Assembly: GCA_025603075.1 (NCBI GenBank)
Contig: MU626343.1
Coordinates: forward strand, 1 to 64,000
Direction of reading: 5' to 3'
DNA: 64,000 nucleotides
From: Neoconidiobolus thromboides FSU 785
Taxonomy: Eukaryota > Entomophthoromycota > Entomophthoromycetes > Entomophthorales > Neoconidiobolaceae
The translations under genes and the position numbers were made by a program. This document shows positions 37,200 through 48,030 of this stretch, piece after piece (the first letter of the stretch is position 1; each line of letters opens with the position of its first letter). The notes under the pieces were generated by a model. The model was given only the letters and a program-made list of their open reading frames with translations, was not told where the DNA came from and did no database searches.

Positions 37200-38144
37200 T
37201 AAAAAATCAAATTATATATTTTTATTAACAAAATCTTCAATGATTTGACATTTGGCTTTGAATTTGAATTACACAAATTGTTATTAATTTTTTTCAACTA
37301 TGACCATAAACAAAAATATATTTTAAATACTACAAGTTTAAAGTTTTTCCAATAACTATATAAAGCAGTGTTTTGTTTAAAAATTAGCTAAATATTTTTT
37401 AAAATTTTAAACTGAAGAATAAGAGTAAGCAAAAATAAAGTATAAAAAGATTCTTATATTATACTTTATACATTGTTGTCTCCTAAAATCAAAATAGATA
37501 TTTGATAATTAAATAAAAAAGTAATAAACTTAATACTCTTAATGTATAAGAAACGTTTTAAACCATTTTTAAGTATTGTGACATATTTGTTTCAATGATA
37601 TTTATTAATTAAGGGTTTAAGCTTTGGTAGTACGGTTATCTTGTTCAGTCAAAAGTTGTGAATTAAAGTACATAAATTTCATATATCAATTATCCATACA
37701 TGATATATGGATATGTAAATTTTATGTGTAAGCAAATGGCTTTAATATTTTTGAAGCTTCCTTGGTGGTAACTGCTTTATAATTAAACATTACGGGATTT
37801 ATAGTGCTTGATATGGCTTAATGTTTTCAGCAAAAGTAGTAGTAATATTGCTTGCTTATAGCATGTTTTTTAGGAGCTTTGGTAGAGCATTAATTTATGA
37901 TTTTTTATTATATAAACATGGTTGAAATTACAACTATGTAAACCGTCTTTAAAGATCACTCATTGCTACTACTTTTATCATATAAAGTCATTGTCATGTA
38001 TTGTGATTAATCGGTATTATTTTTTTAAACAAAATAACTATTTTTTATAATTTTATAGCATTTTTATACTACTTTTTACTTTTTAAAGTGCTACAGTTTT
38101 TTAAATTTTTAAAACTCATTTATTATCCAAAAATAGCAACTTAA

Positions 38145-38159
38145 TTTTTGATCTACTAC
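38145..38159 (+). promoter_or_regulatory. Conserved upstream element of trypsin 2
   Basis: Same TTTTTGATCTACTAC string as at 35181-35195, 84 bp before the ATG. See the trypsin 1 site. Confidence 0.35.
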
Positions 38160-38243
38160 TATTATGTTTATCACTAAATTAAACAAAAATTTAAAGAGAT
38201 ACAATTAAAATTTTATTTATTTATATTCGAAATATTAACTATC

Positions 38244-39160
38244 ATGTCAATATTCAATCTATTATTCCTAACAATAGTAAATCTACAACTAATCACCAGT
38301 TTAAAGTCTTATGATCTAAGAGCGGATTTAGCCAATTTAGAGAACCGATATGGTCTAAATTTACCATCAGGGAGTAGAATTGTAAACGGAGAGATAGCAG
38401 AAGAGCCAGAGCAATATCATTTTATCATGGCTATATCTACCGATCTATTACCAGGTTTCGTAATCTGTGGCGGTACTTTGATTAATCCATATACCATAGT
38501 AACCGCATCTCATTGTAACAAAACAATTGGATTTCAGGGTTTAATTGCGTATCAATCTGTTTATGACTTTGATGATGAAGAACAATTTAACAAAGGGACA
38601 AAATTTAACATTATTGATTTTATTCAACATCCAAAATATGATCCAGAGTTATATATTAATGATAGTAAGAATTAATTTAAATTGTTTAATAGCTTTTTGT
38701 TAATATTTTTTTCTTAGTTGCTGTGTTAAGACTAGATAAGCCTGCTAAGGTTAAAGCCCCAATTAAGTTTGATGATGGTACTATTGCAAACGATTTTTTG
38801 CATAAAGTAAGAGTAATAGGATGGGGCTTGTATGGAGCTGGGAATACGGAAACCAGTAGAGTGTTAAGAAGGGCCGACTTACAAATAAGTGATAGCAAGT
38901 TATGTCAAATATATATGAAATCTTTATTAGATATTTATATAAGTGAAGAAAAGCACATTTGTGCTTTAAAAATTGGTGGACAAGCTGATTCTTGCCAGGG
39001 AGATAGTGGTGGTCCCCTTATATCACGAGTTTGTGGTGAATGGGTTTTGGTTGGAGTTGTTTCTTTTGGTTATGAGTGTGGGTTAGCTACAGCACCTGGT
39101 ATTTATACTAAAGTTGGCAATTACTTGGATTTTATTAAAGAAAACACTTTTTATAAATAA
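38244..39160 (+). CDS. Secreted trypsin-like serine protease 2 (family S1)
   Basis: Two exons: 38244-38664 and 38718-39160, giving 287 residues, the same length and intron position as trypsin 1. Signal peptide about 1-20, propeptide to Arg45, mature start IVNGE. Triad His90 (in TASHC, where most family members have TAAHC), Asp140 (INDIAVLRL) and Ser237 (DSCQGDSGGP), with Asp231 in the S1 pocket. Differences from trypsin 1 cluster on probable surface loops, e.g. GLYGAGNTETS against GFYEVGRRVSS and LLDIYISEEK against LLGEFVSEDK. Product of a tandem duplication; both copies look fully functional. Confidence 0.95.
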
Positions 39161-39285
39161 ATATATAGGGTTATAGCCAATTTAATCATTTTAAATATAA
39201 ATTTCATTTATTCAATAAGCAAATATTTTTTAAAATTTATAAATAGTAAACATAAAATAGAAATAAAAAACAAACAGGAATTAAA

Positions 39286-40331
39286 TTAATTAACTTCAGT
39301 TACGACTGGTTGGCCTATCCCACTTTCTGGATTTTGAAGTAAGTCACTTTGCTGCTTACGAAGTCGTACATACTCCATACTGCATTTAACAATTATAAGG
39401 AACCCTAACAACATCAATATATAAGCAAACCAGACTGTTGTTGCTGGTAGTATACCATCAATAGCAAAGAGATCATTGATTTCCTTTTTATCCTGTTCCC
39501 CAATTAACTCTAAGTTGCTATTATAATATATTGCTTGAATCTCAAATCCTTGATTTAACAGTGTAATACCTAATCCTATCAAAGAACCAAGCTAAAAATA
39601 CAATCAATAAAAAATAACAAAAACAATATTATTAACTTACTCTTCCTGCATGGTTAATATGTAAAAAGTAAGTTATCACAAAACCAATATAATGAAATAA
39701 AGATGAAATAAATGCATTCCAAACAAATGATACTAGCCCTCCAACTGGTAACCCTTCTACCAAAAGATCATCAATATCTAAGGCACTTAAAGTACGCGCA
39801 TGTCCAGTACTTTCATCAAAACAAGGCGGTGCTGGTTCTTGCATCACTGTATCATAGCCTGGAAGTTGACCATTTGATTCTGTTTCTCCGTCCCACTCAT
39901 TTGGAGGTAACAAAGGTGGAGGAGGCAAACTATTACTATTACCATCTCCGCGATTAGGTTCTGTACTAGGTTTTGCACTTAAATTGGCAAATACACCATC
40001 ATTAATAGCACCCATTGTGGGCGGTAAACGTATTACGTTTTCTGGTTTTTCTTCGTTATTGTCAATATTATTATCATTATTTTCTATTCTTGTTTCCGTC
40101 CTTTCTACTGAAACTTCTTCTTGAGTTTGCTTCTTTTCTTCCTCTCCTTCCTCCTCTTCCTCTTCTTCATTTATTCGAAATGCATCAGATAATGGATGCT
40201 CAATCAAAGAACTACTTTGAGTAGCTTCAGTTTCATTTGAATCTATATCATTAGAGTTTAACTAAAAAAGTGATTAAACCATTGCTTTTATTTTAAGAAA
40301 CATTAACACTTACTTTTTGATAACTTGCCAT
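39286..40331 (-). CDS. Bsd2/Ndfip-like Rsp5-Nedd4 adaptor membrane protein
   Basis: Three exons: 40331-40314, 40261-39641, 39591-39286, giving 314 residues. The block DGVFANLSAKP, then DDLLVEGLPVGGLVSFVWN, HYIGFVITYFLHINHAGR and GSLIGLGITLLNQGF are the conserved core of the Ndfip1/2-Bsd2 family, with three predicted membrane segments (about 190-220, 226-246, 278-300). The cytosolic N-terminal half is Glu-rich (residues 40-65) and proline-rich. No canonical PPxY is present; LPGYD (an LPxY) and PPCFD are the candidate WW-domain ligands. In yeast Bsd2 recruits the ubiquitin ligase Rsp5 to metal transporters and other cargo in Golgi/endosomes. Exon 1 encodes only MASYQK. Confidence 0.88.
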
Positions 40332-41944
40332 GACTTTATGTATTATTTAATTATTAAATAAAACGATAGAATATTAAGTGAATTTTTAAATTGTTGAAAA
40401 AATTATTTTCAATTAATAAATTAAGATTAACTTTGCATGACAATCAATGGAACAGCATTAGTCAGATTGTGTTTTTTAATTGGTCGATACCCTTGCGTCA
40501 ACCAATTAATTGGGGTTTTTTCTATATCCACCGCTCAAATCAGTGAACTAGATCACAGATAAAGTAACCTTTAATGGTTTAGATATGAAATAATTTTGAT
40601 CTTTAGTTGTTTAATTGGTGGCTTAACTTGACTCAACTTGGCCTAACTTGGCTTAACTTGGCTTTGTTCTTTAAACTTCAAATAAATTCATCGAATGTTG
40701 TGGAAATAGCTAGTAGCGCTAAAAAGTGCTACTAGTGTGAAAATTGTCTTCAAAACAATATATACAATAAACTTCTTTCTATCATTATTATTATTTTAAA
40801 ATAAGAAAGAACTATATAGATTAGTAGGTTTGAGAAATGACTAATGGTGGAAACATAATTTTTATGTTTGATTTGGGTTTATATTTGTTAATTTATACGG
40901 TAATATTTTTCGTTTCATTTTTTGTCCATTTCTAATGTAGCGTGAAATTAGAAAATTATTAGACGAATGCTTAGACAAAAACACGGCCATTTGGCTTTTT
41001 CAATTAATCAAAAACCAATCATCATAGTTCAATATTTGTTTATTTTATAATTTTTATATGAAAACTGACGAAAAGTATGCTTTGGGTTTAAGTTGATTCA
41101 TATAAAAGCAATTCTTCAGCTATGTCTTTATCATTTTCTTTTTTGCCAGCGGACTTTTCTCAACTTATTTCAAAATGCTTTTATAAAAGTTACATATTTC
41201 TTCAACATTAATTGAGATCATAAGTTACATGTCCATTATTACTTTTTATTAATAGGATTCTGTTTAATCTAAAGTGGTGCAAAATCATTATTGAATTTTT
41301 TGTTTCAATATAGTCATTAAATTTATATTTCAAATATATCAATTACGTCCACATAACAAAATGTTACCGTTCACTATGTTTACAACAAAAAAATTCATTT
41401 TTTTATTCAAGTTTATTATACACTATCGAATTCAAATACAAATAACTCTTAAAAGGTTCAAAACACTCTGATAAATATGCAAAGATTTCGCTATGAGTAT
41501 TTAGTAAGCACTACAAGCACATAGTCAGAGTTACATTAGGACATACCTTTAAATTGTGTCTACTAATGTTTTAACGTTTATTAGTTTTAACTTGAAATGC
41601 TTGTTAATGGTAATTAGCCTCTTATATATTTAATGTTAACATAATATTAAAATAAAAGTTTTATAGAAAAAATGATACTAAGAGTTTAACCAATTATAAC
41701 AATTAACTCAAGTTGTTGAATTATTTGGAAAATATAAAACAATGAGGAAAAAGTAAATACTATTGATTCTACACTAAATCATTGGTAGATACTTTTTCAT
41801 CTTCAGTCGTTACTTTATCATCTCATATCTAAATCATACAAATTAGAGTTTGAATATATTTTTTAATTATCTCAATATAAAACAGGTAAAGTGAAGGTGC
41901 AGTCCACCCTAATGACTTAGTCATCTAATCTCATTCCTATTAGC

Positions 41945-42053
41945 TCTGGGGATATATTTTTTTTGTTAAAGAATTTTGCTAACAATCTTTCCGCTCAAAT
42001 ACCACTTAAAAATGGAAAAAGTAATAAAGACAAAAAAACATCCCTTACTTTAA
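41945..42053 (+). mobile_element. TIR-107 copy 16
   Basis: Begins CTCTGGGGATATATTTTTTT and ends AAACATCCCTTAC; core CAAATACCACTTAAAAATGG. The outer flanks are not ATAT. Confidence 0.75.
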
Positions 42054-42532
42054 AATACATCTGATGTTTCTATTTTTTTTGTTTCTATTCATAAAACAAT
42101 TGAGAATCATCAGCTCTTCTAAGTTTTTGAAAAGCAATGAGTATAATTTATACTCACATTATATTAACTAAAATTTAAAATTAAATAGAAATAAAAACAA
42201 GTTAAAAAGATAACTGCATAACACACAATGAATAAAATAAAAGAGCATAGTGACTGCTTTTTTTAGTAACGTTTATTCTAAAAATTTGAATAATACTAGG
42301 GAGTAGATACAGTAGTAACAGTATGGCGTCTTTATAAGACAATAAAATCTGGGCAACTGCCTGGTTATAATTTCGGATCCAGAAAATAGGATAATAGCCA
42401 TTTTTGATTACTATCATTCATTAGTTAGTACTTTATGCTAAATTAATTTGATCAATATGATTATTTATAGAATAGTAATAAAGCATGTAAAGTTAAAAAG
42501 ATCGTATACAAGAAGTTAGACTTTCAATCATT

Positions 42533-42637
42533 AAATGGTGATGTGTTTTTGTATTTAAGAATTTTACTAATAATTTTCCACTCAAATAGCGCTTAAAGGA
42601 TGGAAAAAGTGATGAAGCCAAAAGAAACACTCCCAAA
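42533..42637 (+). mobile_element. TIR-107 copy 17
   Basis: Begins AAATGGTGATGTGTTTTTGT and ends CACTCCCAAAT. Flanked by AAAT on both sides, one of the copies that argues for a 4-bp target duplication. It sits about 19 bp beyond the GST-like stop codon. Confidence 0.82.
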
Positions 42638-42655
42638 TGTTGTGATATATATAGT

Positions 42656-43494
42656 TTATCTAATATTTTGATTCATCCATGAAGCAAAATATAAAAAAGC
42701 AGCAAATCCATTATAAAGGTTTTCAATTGATTTAAGCCAATTTTTTAACGGAGGAGTCTTGATGATTTATAACAGTAGTATCAAAAACAGAAATCAAACC
42801 TGTTTGAGTAGTTAAGGTATCCAAAAAGTATGTAATCTGTATAAGTTGCCTTTTCATCTTCCAAAAACTTGTGTTTAGCTAATCTTTCGCAAAATGTTGA
42901 GAACATTTTTCCAATCATATGCCGTGTGGCTTCTTTATCATGAGTAAGCACCTTTAAATATATTCCAAACCTTATTTCTTGCTCTTCAGCTTCTGAATCT
43001 TTATAAAATTTTAACATTGTTAAGTAAAATAAGGGTCCAAAGATATATTTATACTCTAATAATGTATTAGCAAAGCTTTGAAGTTCTAGAGATACATTGT
43101 TTCCTGAATATTTTCCTTCAAGGTACCTAGCAACTATTGACGGTTCGGAAGTTATAGCCTCAACATCAAGACTTATAAGATACAGGTTATTCTAAAATAC
43201 TTTTATAATAAATGAGATAAAATTAGTAAGAAATAGTTACCTTAAATCTGAGAATTCCTCGTTATCCCCAATATACATAAACTTATCCATAATAATCTTG
43301 ACATTATCTTCAAGAAATGTAAGCTTTTTCGCATTAAGGCCAACTTTCTTAATAAATAAATTAAAACAATATTTGATTAAAGCATAATCTTTTACCTTAT
43401 GCTTTAAAGCTAACAAAGTTCTCCATACTAATGGATTAGATAAAGTGCCTGCCCTCTTTTCTATCAACTCGTGAATTTCTATCATCTTTATCAA
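42656..43494 (-). CDS. Glutathione S-transferase-like protein, reading frame possibly broken
   Basis: Probable exons: 43494-43241, 43171-42800 and 42757-42656. The N-terminus IEIHELIEKRAGTLSNPLVWRT resembles fungal GSTs that begin ITLYDL...SPNTWKTRYAL, and EAITSEPSIVARYLEGKY fits the end of a GST thioredoxin-fold domain. The last exon reads WLKSIENLYNGFAAFLY, like the common C-terminal WxxRMLDLFDGYA helix. The first intron uses acceptor CTTATAAG to keep frame. At the second junction the only obvious GT-AG pair (AACAG|GTTTGA ... ATCAAG|ACTCC) leaves a +1 shift, so either the splice choice is wrong, the assembly has an indel, or the gene is dying. The usual Ser/Tyr/Cys of the GSH site cannot be placed with certainty. 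Confidence 0.6.
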
Positions 43495-44829
43495 AATTAA
43501 AAGACAAAAAAAGCATCTTTGTTTATCTCATCAAAATAAAACTTATTTATTTTATGGATTAACCTCAACTTTTCATTTCAAATTAAGTTTTGGAACTGAT
43601 TAAATAAAAAAATGGAAGTAAAATCGAAGTTATAGGAAACAGTGGATTTCAAGTAATAAAAATGATCAAAAGTATAAAAACGTTAAACAATACTGAACAA
43701 AAGCCCATAAAAAAACAATATTCTGGCTACTATTAAAATCATAATAAAGATACTCGATTTCTATCACTTAGTTGATAAAGAGGGAGGAGGGCCATATAGT
43801 CCTTATTGGTGGTAGATTCTAATATATTTAAAACAATTATTTACATTCCACTAACTTTTGTTTACTATTAGCCTAAAGTTTAGCTTTTTATTATATAGCC
43901 TTGATTTTTAAATCAATAATTTTACCCTCAAAAATGTTGTAAGGCACATTTTGAAACTAAGAGAGTATTATAATATACAAACGACAGTAAACTACCTTCA
44001 AGTATTGCTTTATCTATCAATCAAACTTGGAGTAAAACCCCCTTGATCGTCATTGGCATGAATTACATATATAAATATAAAACCATAGCAACTAGATTGA
44101 GTTTACATACTATACCAACCTTTTATCCCCCCCACGGTCATTTGCTCTTTAGTCAGCTTGAATACTAATTAAATCCTACCATGTTTTTCCTTGAACCAAT
44201 ATTAATTCATGTGATTAATAAAGCCTAAGAGAAAGGCAGGAGTTACTTTATATGTACGAAGAAACTTATTCTAGTATTTTAATCAAACAGTTTTTTGGAG
44301 AGAAGTAAGAGTTCATTAAATCGAATGGAGGCCTTTTATTACCTTTAAATGAACTGATTGATGAGAAGAAGTATTCAGGTGGCGAGATAGATAGATAGAT
44401 ACATTCTTCTCTAACTTATCGATTTATCGGTTTTTAGTTTTAGTTATATAGTTGGCTGCAATGACTATATGGAGATGTTTTTTTAGTTTCATTACTTTTC
44501 CCATCTTTTAAGCGCTATTTGAGTGGAAAGATTGTTAGTAAAATCCTTAAACACAAAAATACATCCCCATATGCTGTTTGACCATTGAAAACGATTTAAT
44601 TAATGACAGCCCAAGTCCTGATTGACACATTAAAGGTCATTGATAATTTAAAACATTGATTTGTTACAATTCAACAGCTTTATTAGGAGTGTGCGGGTTC
44701 TTTTGACCCTTAACTAAGCTTATTTATGAATAAATAAATAAATTGAAAGAAACATTTGTTAACTTGAATAAAATATTGTAAAGCTTTATAAATCAAATCG
44801 AACTAAAACATACTAAAACATAATATAGT
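43495..44829. other. Intergenic, GST-like gene to profilin pseudogene
   Basis: 1.3 kb with one TIR-107 copy (44467) and a short (GATA)n at about 44386-44400. No gene seen. Confidence 0.5.
44467..44572 (-). mobile_element. TIR-107 copy 18
   Basis: Begins ATATGGAGATGTTTTTTTAG and ends ACATCCCCATAT. ATAT is present at both conserved ends. Confidence 0.85.
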
Positions 44830-45205
44830 TTAATAACCAATTCCTCTTAAGTAATTGGAAAGCTATGAGGCAACTCTTGAAGCTTCATCATATTGAGTAG
44901 AATCACCATGAATACCAATAATGATATCCTTAGTAGTTTTTGAAATGGCAACACCGCCATGTCCAAGTTTATCATCAACTTATCATCAACCTTGATACAC
45001 ATCTTCCTTTCCCCATTTATAATAATTACATTGGCATAAAAGATACTTGGATCATTAAATCCTTCTATTATAGTTTGTAATCCCTCTGGCGCGATACTAA
45101 AGTCTTCAAAAGATGCCCATACACTACCATTCTCTTTTCTAAAGATAACAGCTTGTTTAGGCTTACCAACAGTTAACACAACTTGACCAATGTACCCTTA
45201 TCAAG
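44830..45205 (-). pseudogene. Profilin pseudogene 1
   Basis: Minus-strand text matches profilin from the N-terminal third to the C-terminus: AVIFRKENGSVWASFEDFSI, EGLQTIIEGFNDP, INGERKMCIKVDD, then in another frame GHGGVAISKTTKDIIIGIHG and LSNYLRGIGY followed by TAA. The frame change is caused by a perfect 11-bp tandem duplication at 44969-44990 (unit TTATCATCAAC on the plus strand). A TAG (plus 44863-44865) interrupts the last helix. The N-terminal WQxYVD block is not found. Profilin binds actin monomers and polyproline; this copy cannot encode a full protein. Other broken profilin copies lie at 47.4, 61.6 and 62.4 kb and possibly 46.4 kb. Confidence 0.8.
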
Positions 45206-46135
45206 GCTTTTTTTTAAATTTTAATTCAAATAGGAAAGATATTTTAAAAAGTTGTAATTAGTTTGCTATTATGTGAAAGCTTGCTTAAATTATGCATTGC
45301 TACTTCATAAAGTTTATCAAGGATATCCTTGTTCTATACTTATTGATTTTTTGAATATATTTACACCAGAGGTGTAAGTAATGGGTTTTGTTCGATAAGT
45401 TTCAATTTAATGCTGCTAGGACAGGCAGTAATATCAAGTTTCTGATATTTAAATTAAAATTTATTATTACTTTTATAAATAAATACCAAATTTGCAATAT
45501 TTCCATTGGTATACTACAATAACAACTAGCTTGTCTTATATTCTATATCAATTTTTATATCTAGTTCAGTCTTTTGTTACATAACCAAATGAGATTTATC
45601 CTGTTTATTAACCCATTAAAAGCTCTATTTTTAGTGATAACCTATTTTGTACTTGAACCTTACCAACAATTTACAAGAGTACTTACCACACTGCTTATTA
45701 CTTCTCCAATATACTATATAATAAATCCATAACAAATGGAGGTGAATGAATGCCCAAGTAAAAATTCTATCACTATTTATAATAAATATTTATTATAAAG
45801 TAAAATAAACATCAACTGAAGATTTATCTGTGAAGTATAAAAATAGCTCAAATAGTTTTAAAATGACATATAGTTTAAAGGGGATCAAACCGAATCGTTA
45901 TATCGAATATTATCTGGAGCTTTTAATGTCCACTTTAATATTAAATTTAATGTTAAGCCAGTGCTGAGTTCAAATTTTTTATAATCTACAAATATGTTGT
46001 TGATTTTCTTATAGTATTATGGTAGATTCTACAAAATGAACATATTAACTCTTATTTGGCTTTATCTAGTGACCCTTTTTATTTGCAAATTTTATGTATA
46101 AATCAGTCATCCAATGTAACTTCCTATATGGCAGT

Positions 46136-46226
46136 GTTTTTTTGGTCTTATCACTTTTTCTATTTTTTAAGTCCTGTTTGAGTGAAAAGACTATTGGTAA
46201 AATACAAACAAAAAATACATCCATAT
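46136..46226 (-). mobile_element. TIR-107 copy 19, internally short
   Basis: Begins ATATGGCAGTGTTTTTTTGG and ends AATACATCCATAT; about 15 bp shorter than consensus. ATAT is present at both ends. Confidence 0.78.
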
Positions 46227-46410
46227 ATGTTGAATTTATTTAATATCATTAGGTCATTAAGTTATTTAAATGAGAGGAAATTATAAAAATGAAAACTATA
46301 ATTTTTTTATTTGAACATTTGTCTACATCGATTTACTAATCAATATAAAAGAAGATCATTTTGTTAATACAACAATTGGCTATATTAACTATTGATTAGT
46401 GTGTAATGAA

Positions 46411-46500
46411 AAGTAATTAACTATGAGGATTATGTTATATACGAAAGAGCCTCAGCGGTTATTATTTCAATTCTAGAGTATTTAAAAGGAACTGATCCTT
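46411..46500 (+). pseudogene. Possible profilin C-terminal remnant
   Basis: A single frame reads EDYVIYERASAVIISILEYL then KGTD, which resembles the last helix of profilin (pattern xxAxxVVxxLxxYLxG). The upstream part is not recognisable. Both this fragment and pseudogene 2 are followed by a similar TTATTCATATTTTAGTTTA-type sequence, supporting common origin. Confidence 0.35.
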
Positions 46501-46699
46501 GGATTCTTTTATTTTATTCATATTTTAGTTTATTTTGACTTATAAACTTTTGTTACCTTTATTTAATTAACCATAATAGTAGAAATTTAATCAAATCAAA
46601 AGCATGAATTTTTGATTCCTTTGTTCCTATTCTATATGGTTTAGTTAGGGTTTATACGGCTTATATTTCTGATAGAGCTGCTTGATTTTATTTTATCAT

Positions 46700-46801
46700 T
46701 TGAGGGTGTATTTTTTTCATTTAAGAATTTTACTAGTAATTTTTCCATTCAAATAGCATTTAAAAATGGAAAAGGTGATGAACCCCAAAAAATATCCCTA
46801 T
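46700..46801 (+). mobile_element. TIR-107 copy 20
   Basis: Begins ATTTGAGGGTGTATTTTTTT (slightly before the given start) and ends AATATCCCTATTT. ATTT flanks both ends, again suggesting a 4-bp duplication. Confidence 0.75.
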
Positions 46802-47072
46802 TTGATTCTCAAATTCACCAAAAATGTATTGAAGCACTCGAATATCAAGTAAGTTATATCAATAATTACATTTTAAACTATGTAAGCAAAAAGGTTGTTA
46901 ACATTAAATAGTAAAAAAACATGAGATTACATATATTATGAGTATTTATGTTTATTGTTTATGGGATCAGAACAAAAAAACAGCTGATATTAAATATAAG
47001 TCAATAAGCAAATAAACAATATAAATATTATTTATTACCATAGCAGTAATTTATGTTTCTTTGATTATAATT

Positions 47073-47178
47073 ATATGGGGATGTATTTTTGTGTTTAGAA
47101 AGTTTACTAACAAATTTCCCGCCTAAATAACGCTTAAAAAATGGAAAAAATAATGAAGTCAAAAAAACACTCCCATAT
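47073..47178 (+). mobile_element. TIR-107 copy 21
   Basis: Canonical ends ATATGGGGATG and CTCCCATAT; core CTAAATAACGCTTAAAAAAT. Confidence 0.85.
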
Positions 47179-47244
47179 AATGTCAAGCAAGTTAGTGAAA
47201 AGTAAGTATATAAAATCAAGATCAGGATTATAATAAATGCATTT

Positions 47245-47347
47245 TATGGATATGTATTTCTATATTTAAGAATTTTACTAACAATCTTTACGCCCAAATA
47301 GCGCTTAAAAGATAGAAAAAGTAATGAAATCAAAAACATCCCCATAT
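47245..47347 (+). mobile_element. TIR-107 copy 22
   Basis: Begins TTATGGATATGTATTTCTAT and ends AACATCCCCATAT. It lies 66 bp after copy 21 in the same orientation. Confidence 0.82.
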
Positions 47348-47434
47348 CTTAGCAAAGTTGAATTGATAATTAGTTATTAAGTACAATCCTAATTAAACAA
47401 GGTACCATTCTTAATAATAATTCTAGTAGTATAT

Positions 47435-47845
47435 AAACTAACTTTCAAAGGCTCTAATAGTCCATCAGAAGGAGTGTAAGTTACCATTGAAGGGTTGAAG
47501 GATTAAAAGATCTATTACTCTCTTCTCCTACCAGAGTTACTTTAAATAGGTATATAAGGATGCATTTTTATGTTTAACAATTTTATTAACAATTTTTCTG
47601 CTCAAGTAGTGCTTAAAGGATGGAAAAAGTGATGAAGTCAAAAAACACTCTCCTATATACCTTCATGCTAATCAAAAAGATATTGCTGGTAAACCTGAAC
47701 ATAGTGATATTGTCATTTCAAAAACTTCTCAGAGTAATAGCATTGGGGTTTATTATTAACTTAATCAGGATAGTGAAGCTTTAGTTGCTGTTTTGGGACT
47801 TTCTGATTACTTGAAAGGAAATAGTAAACAAACTAATTAGCCTTT
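47435..47845 (+). pseudogene. Profilin pseudogene 2, split by a TIR-107 insertion
   Basis: Left part (47435-47551) reads FKGSNSPSEGV, then after a TAA VTIEGLKD, matching the profilin region SPxEGxxIxxGLKD, and ends VTLNRYI just before TIR-107 copy 23. The right part (47658-47845) resumes LHANQKDIAGKPEHSDIVIS, KTSQSNSIGVYY and, after a TAA, LNQDSEALVAVLGLSDYLKG: the profilin C-terminal half with KT(S/N)Q, IGVY and the final DYL helix. There are at least two in-frame stops and one frame shift besides the insertion. The N-terminal WQxYVD block is absent or unrecognisable. Confidence 0.72.
47552..47657 (+). mobile_element. TIR-107 copy 23, inserted in profilin pseudogene 2
   Basis: Begins ATATAAGGATGCATTTTTAT and ends CACTCTCCTATATA. 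The surrounding host sequence reads ...GGTATAT / TATATACC..., so the target was a TATA-rich site, and the two sides continue one profilin-like reading. Confidence 0.85.
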
Positions 47846-47933
47846 ACTTATATTTTAGTTTAATTTGACTTAGGAATATTTTCTATTTTTCTTTTCTTCA
47901 ATAAATAGCAATAAAAATTTAATATATGGGGAT

Positions 47934-48030
47934 GTATTTTTGTATTTAAGAATTTTACTAACAAACTTTCCGCTCAAATAGCACTTAAAAAATGGAAAAA
48001 ATAATGAAGTCAAAAAAAACACTCCCATAT
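47934..48030 (+). mobile_element. TIR-107 copy 24
   Basis: Canonical ends ATATGGGGATGTATTTTTGT and ACTCCCATAT; core CTCAAATAGCACTTAAAAAAT. Confidence 0.85.

Larger units (their letters stand above)
36186..38243. other. Intergenic region between the two trypsins
   Basis: 2.06 kb. Holds the degenerate TIR-107 copy at 37100 and duplicated upstream sequence (36645-36790). A fragment ATATGGATATGTAAATTTTA at about 37703 might be a remnant of another copy but is too short to call. Confidence 0.5.
40332..42655. other. Intergenic region with two TIR-107 copies
   Basis: 2.3 kb. A short tandem of ACTTGGCTTA-like decamers lies at about 40626-40672. Two TIR-107 copies are listed. A 71-codon hydrophobic frame at 42417-42202 (-) has no recognisable homology and is not annotated as a gene. 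Confidence 0.5.

Noticed and set aside
37680-37730. Possible further TIR-107 fragment (ATATGGATATG...)
   Set aside because: Only about 30 bp resemble the family end, and no core follows.
42202-42417. 71-codon hydrophobic open frame on the minus strand
   Set aside because: No recognisable motif, no splice partners and AT-rich composition that easily produces hydrophobic frames.
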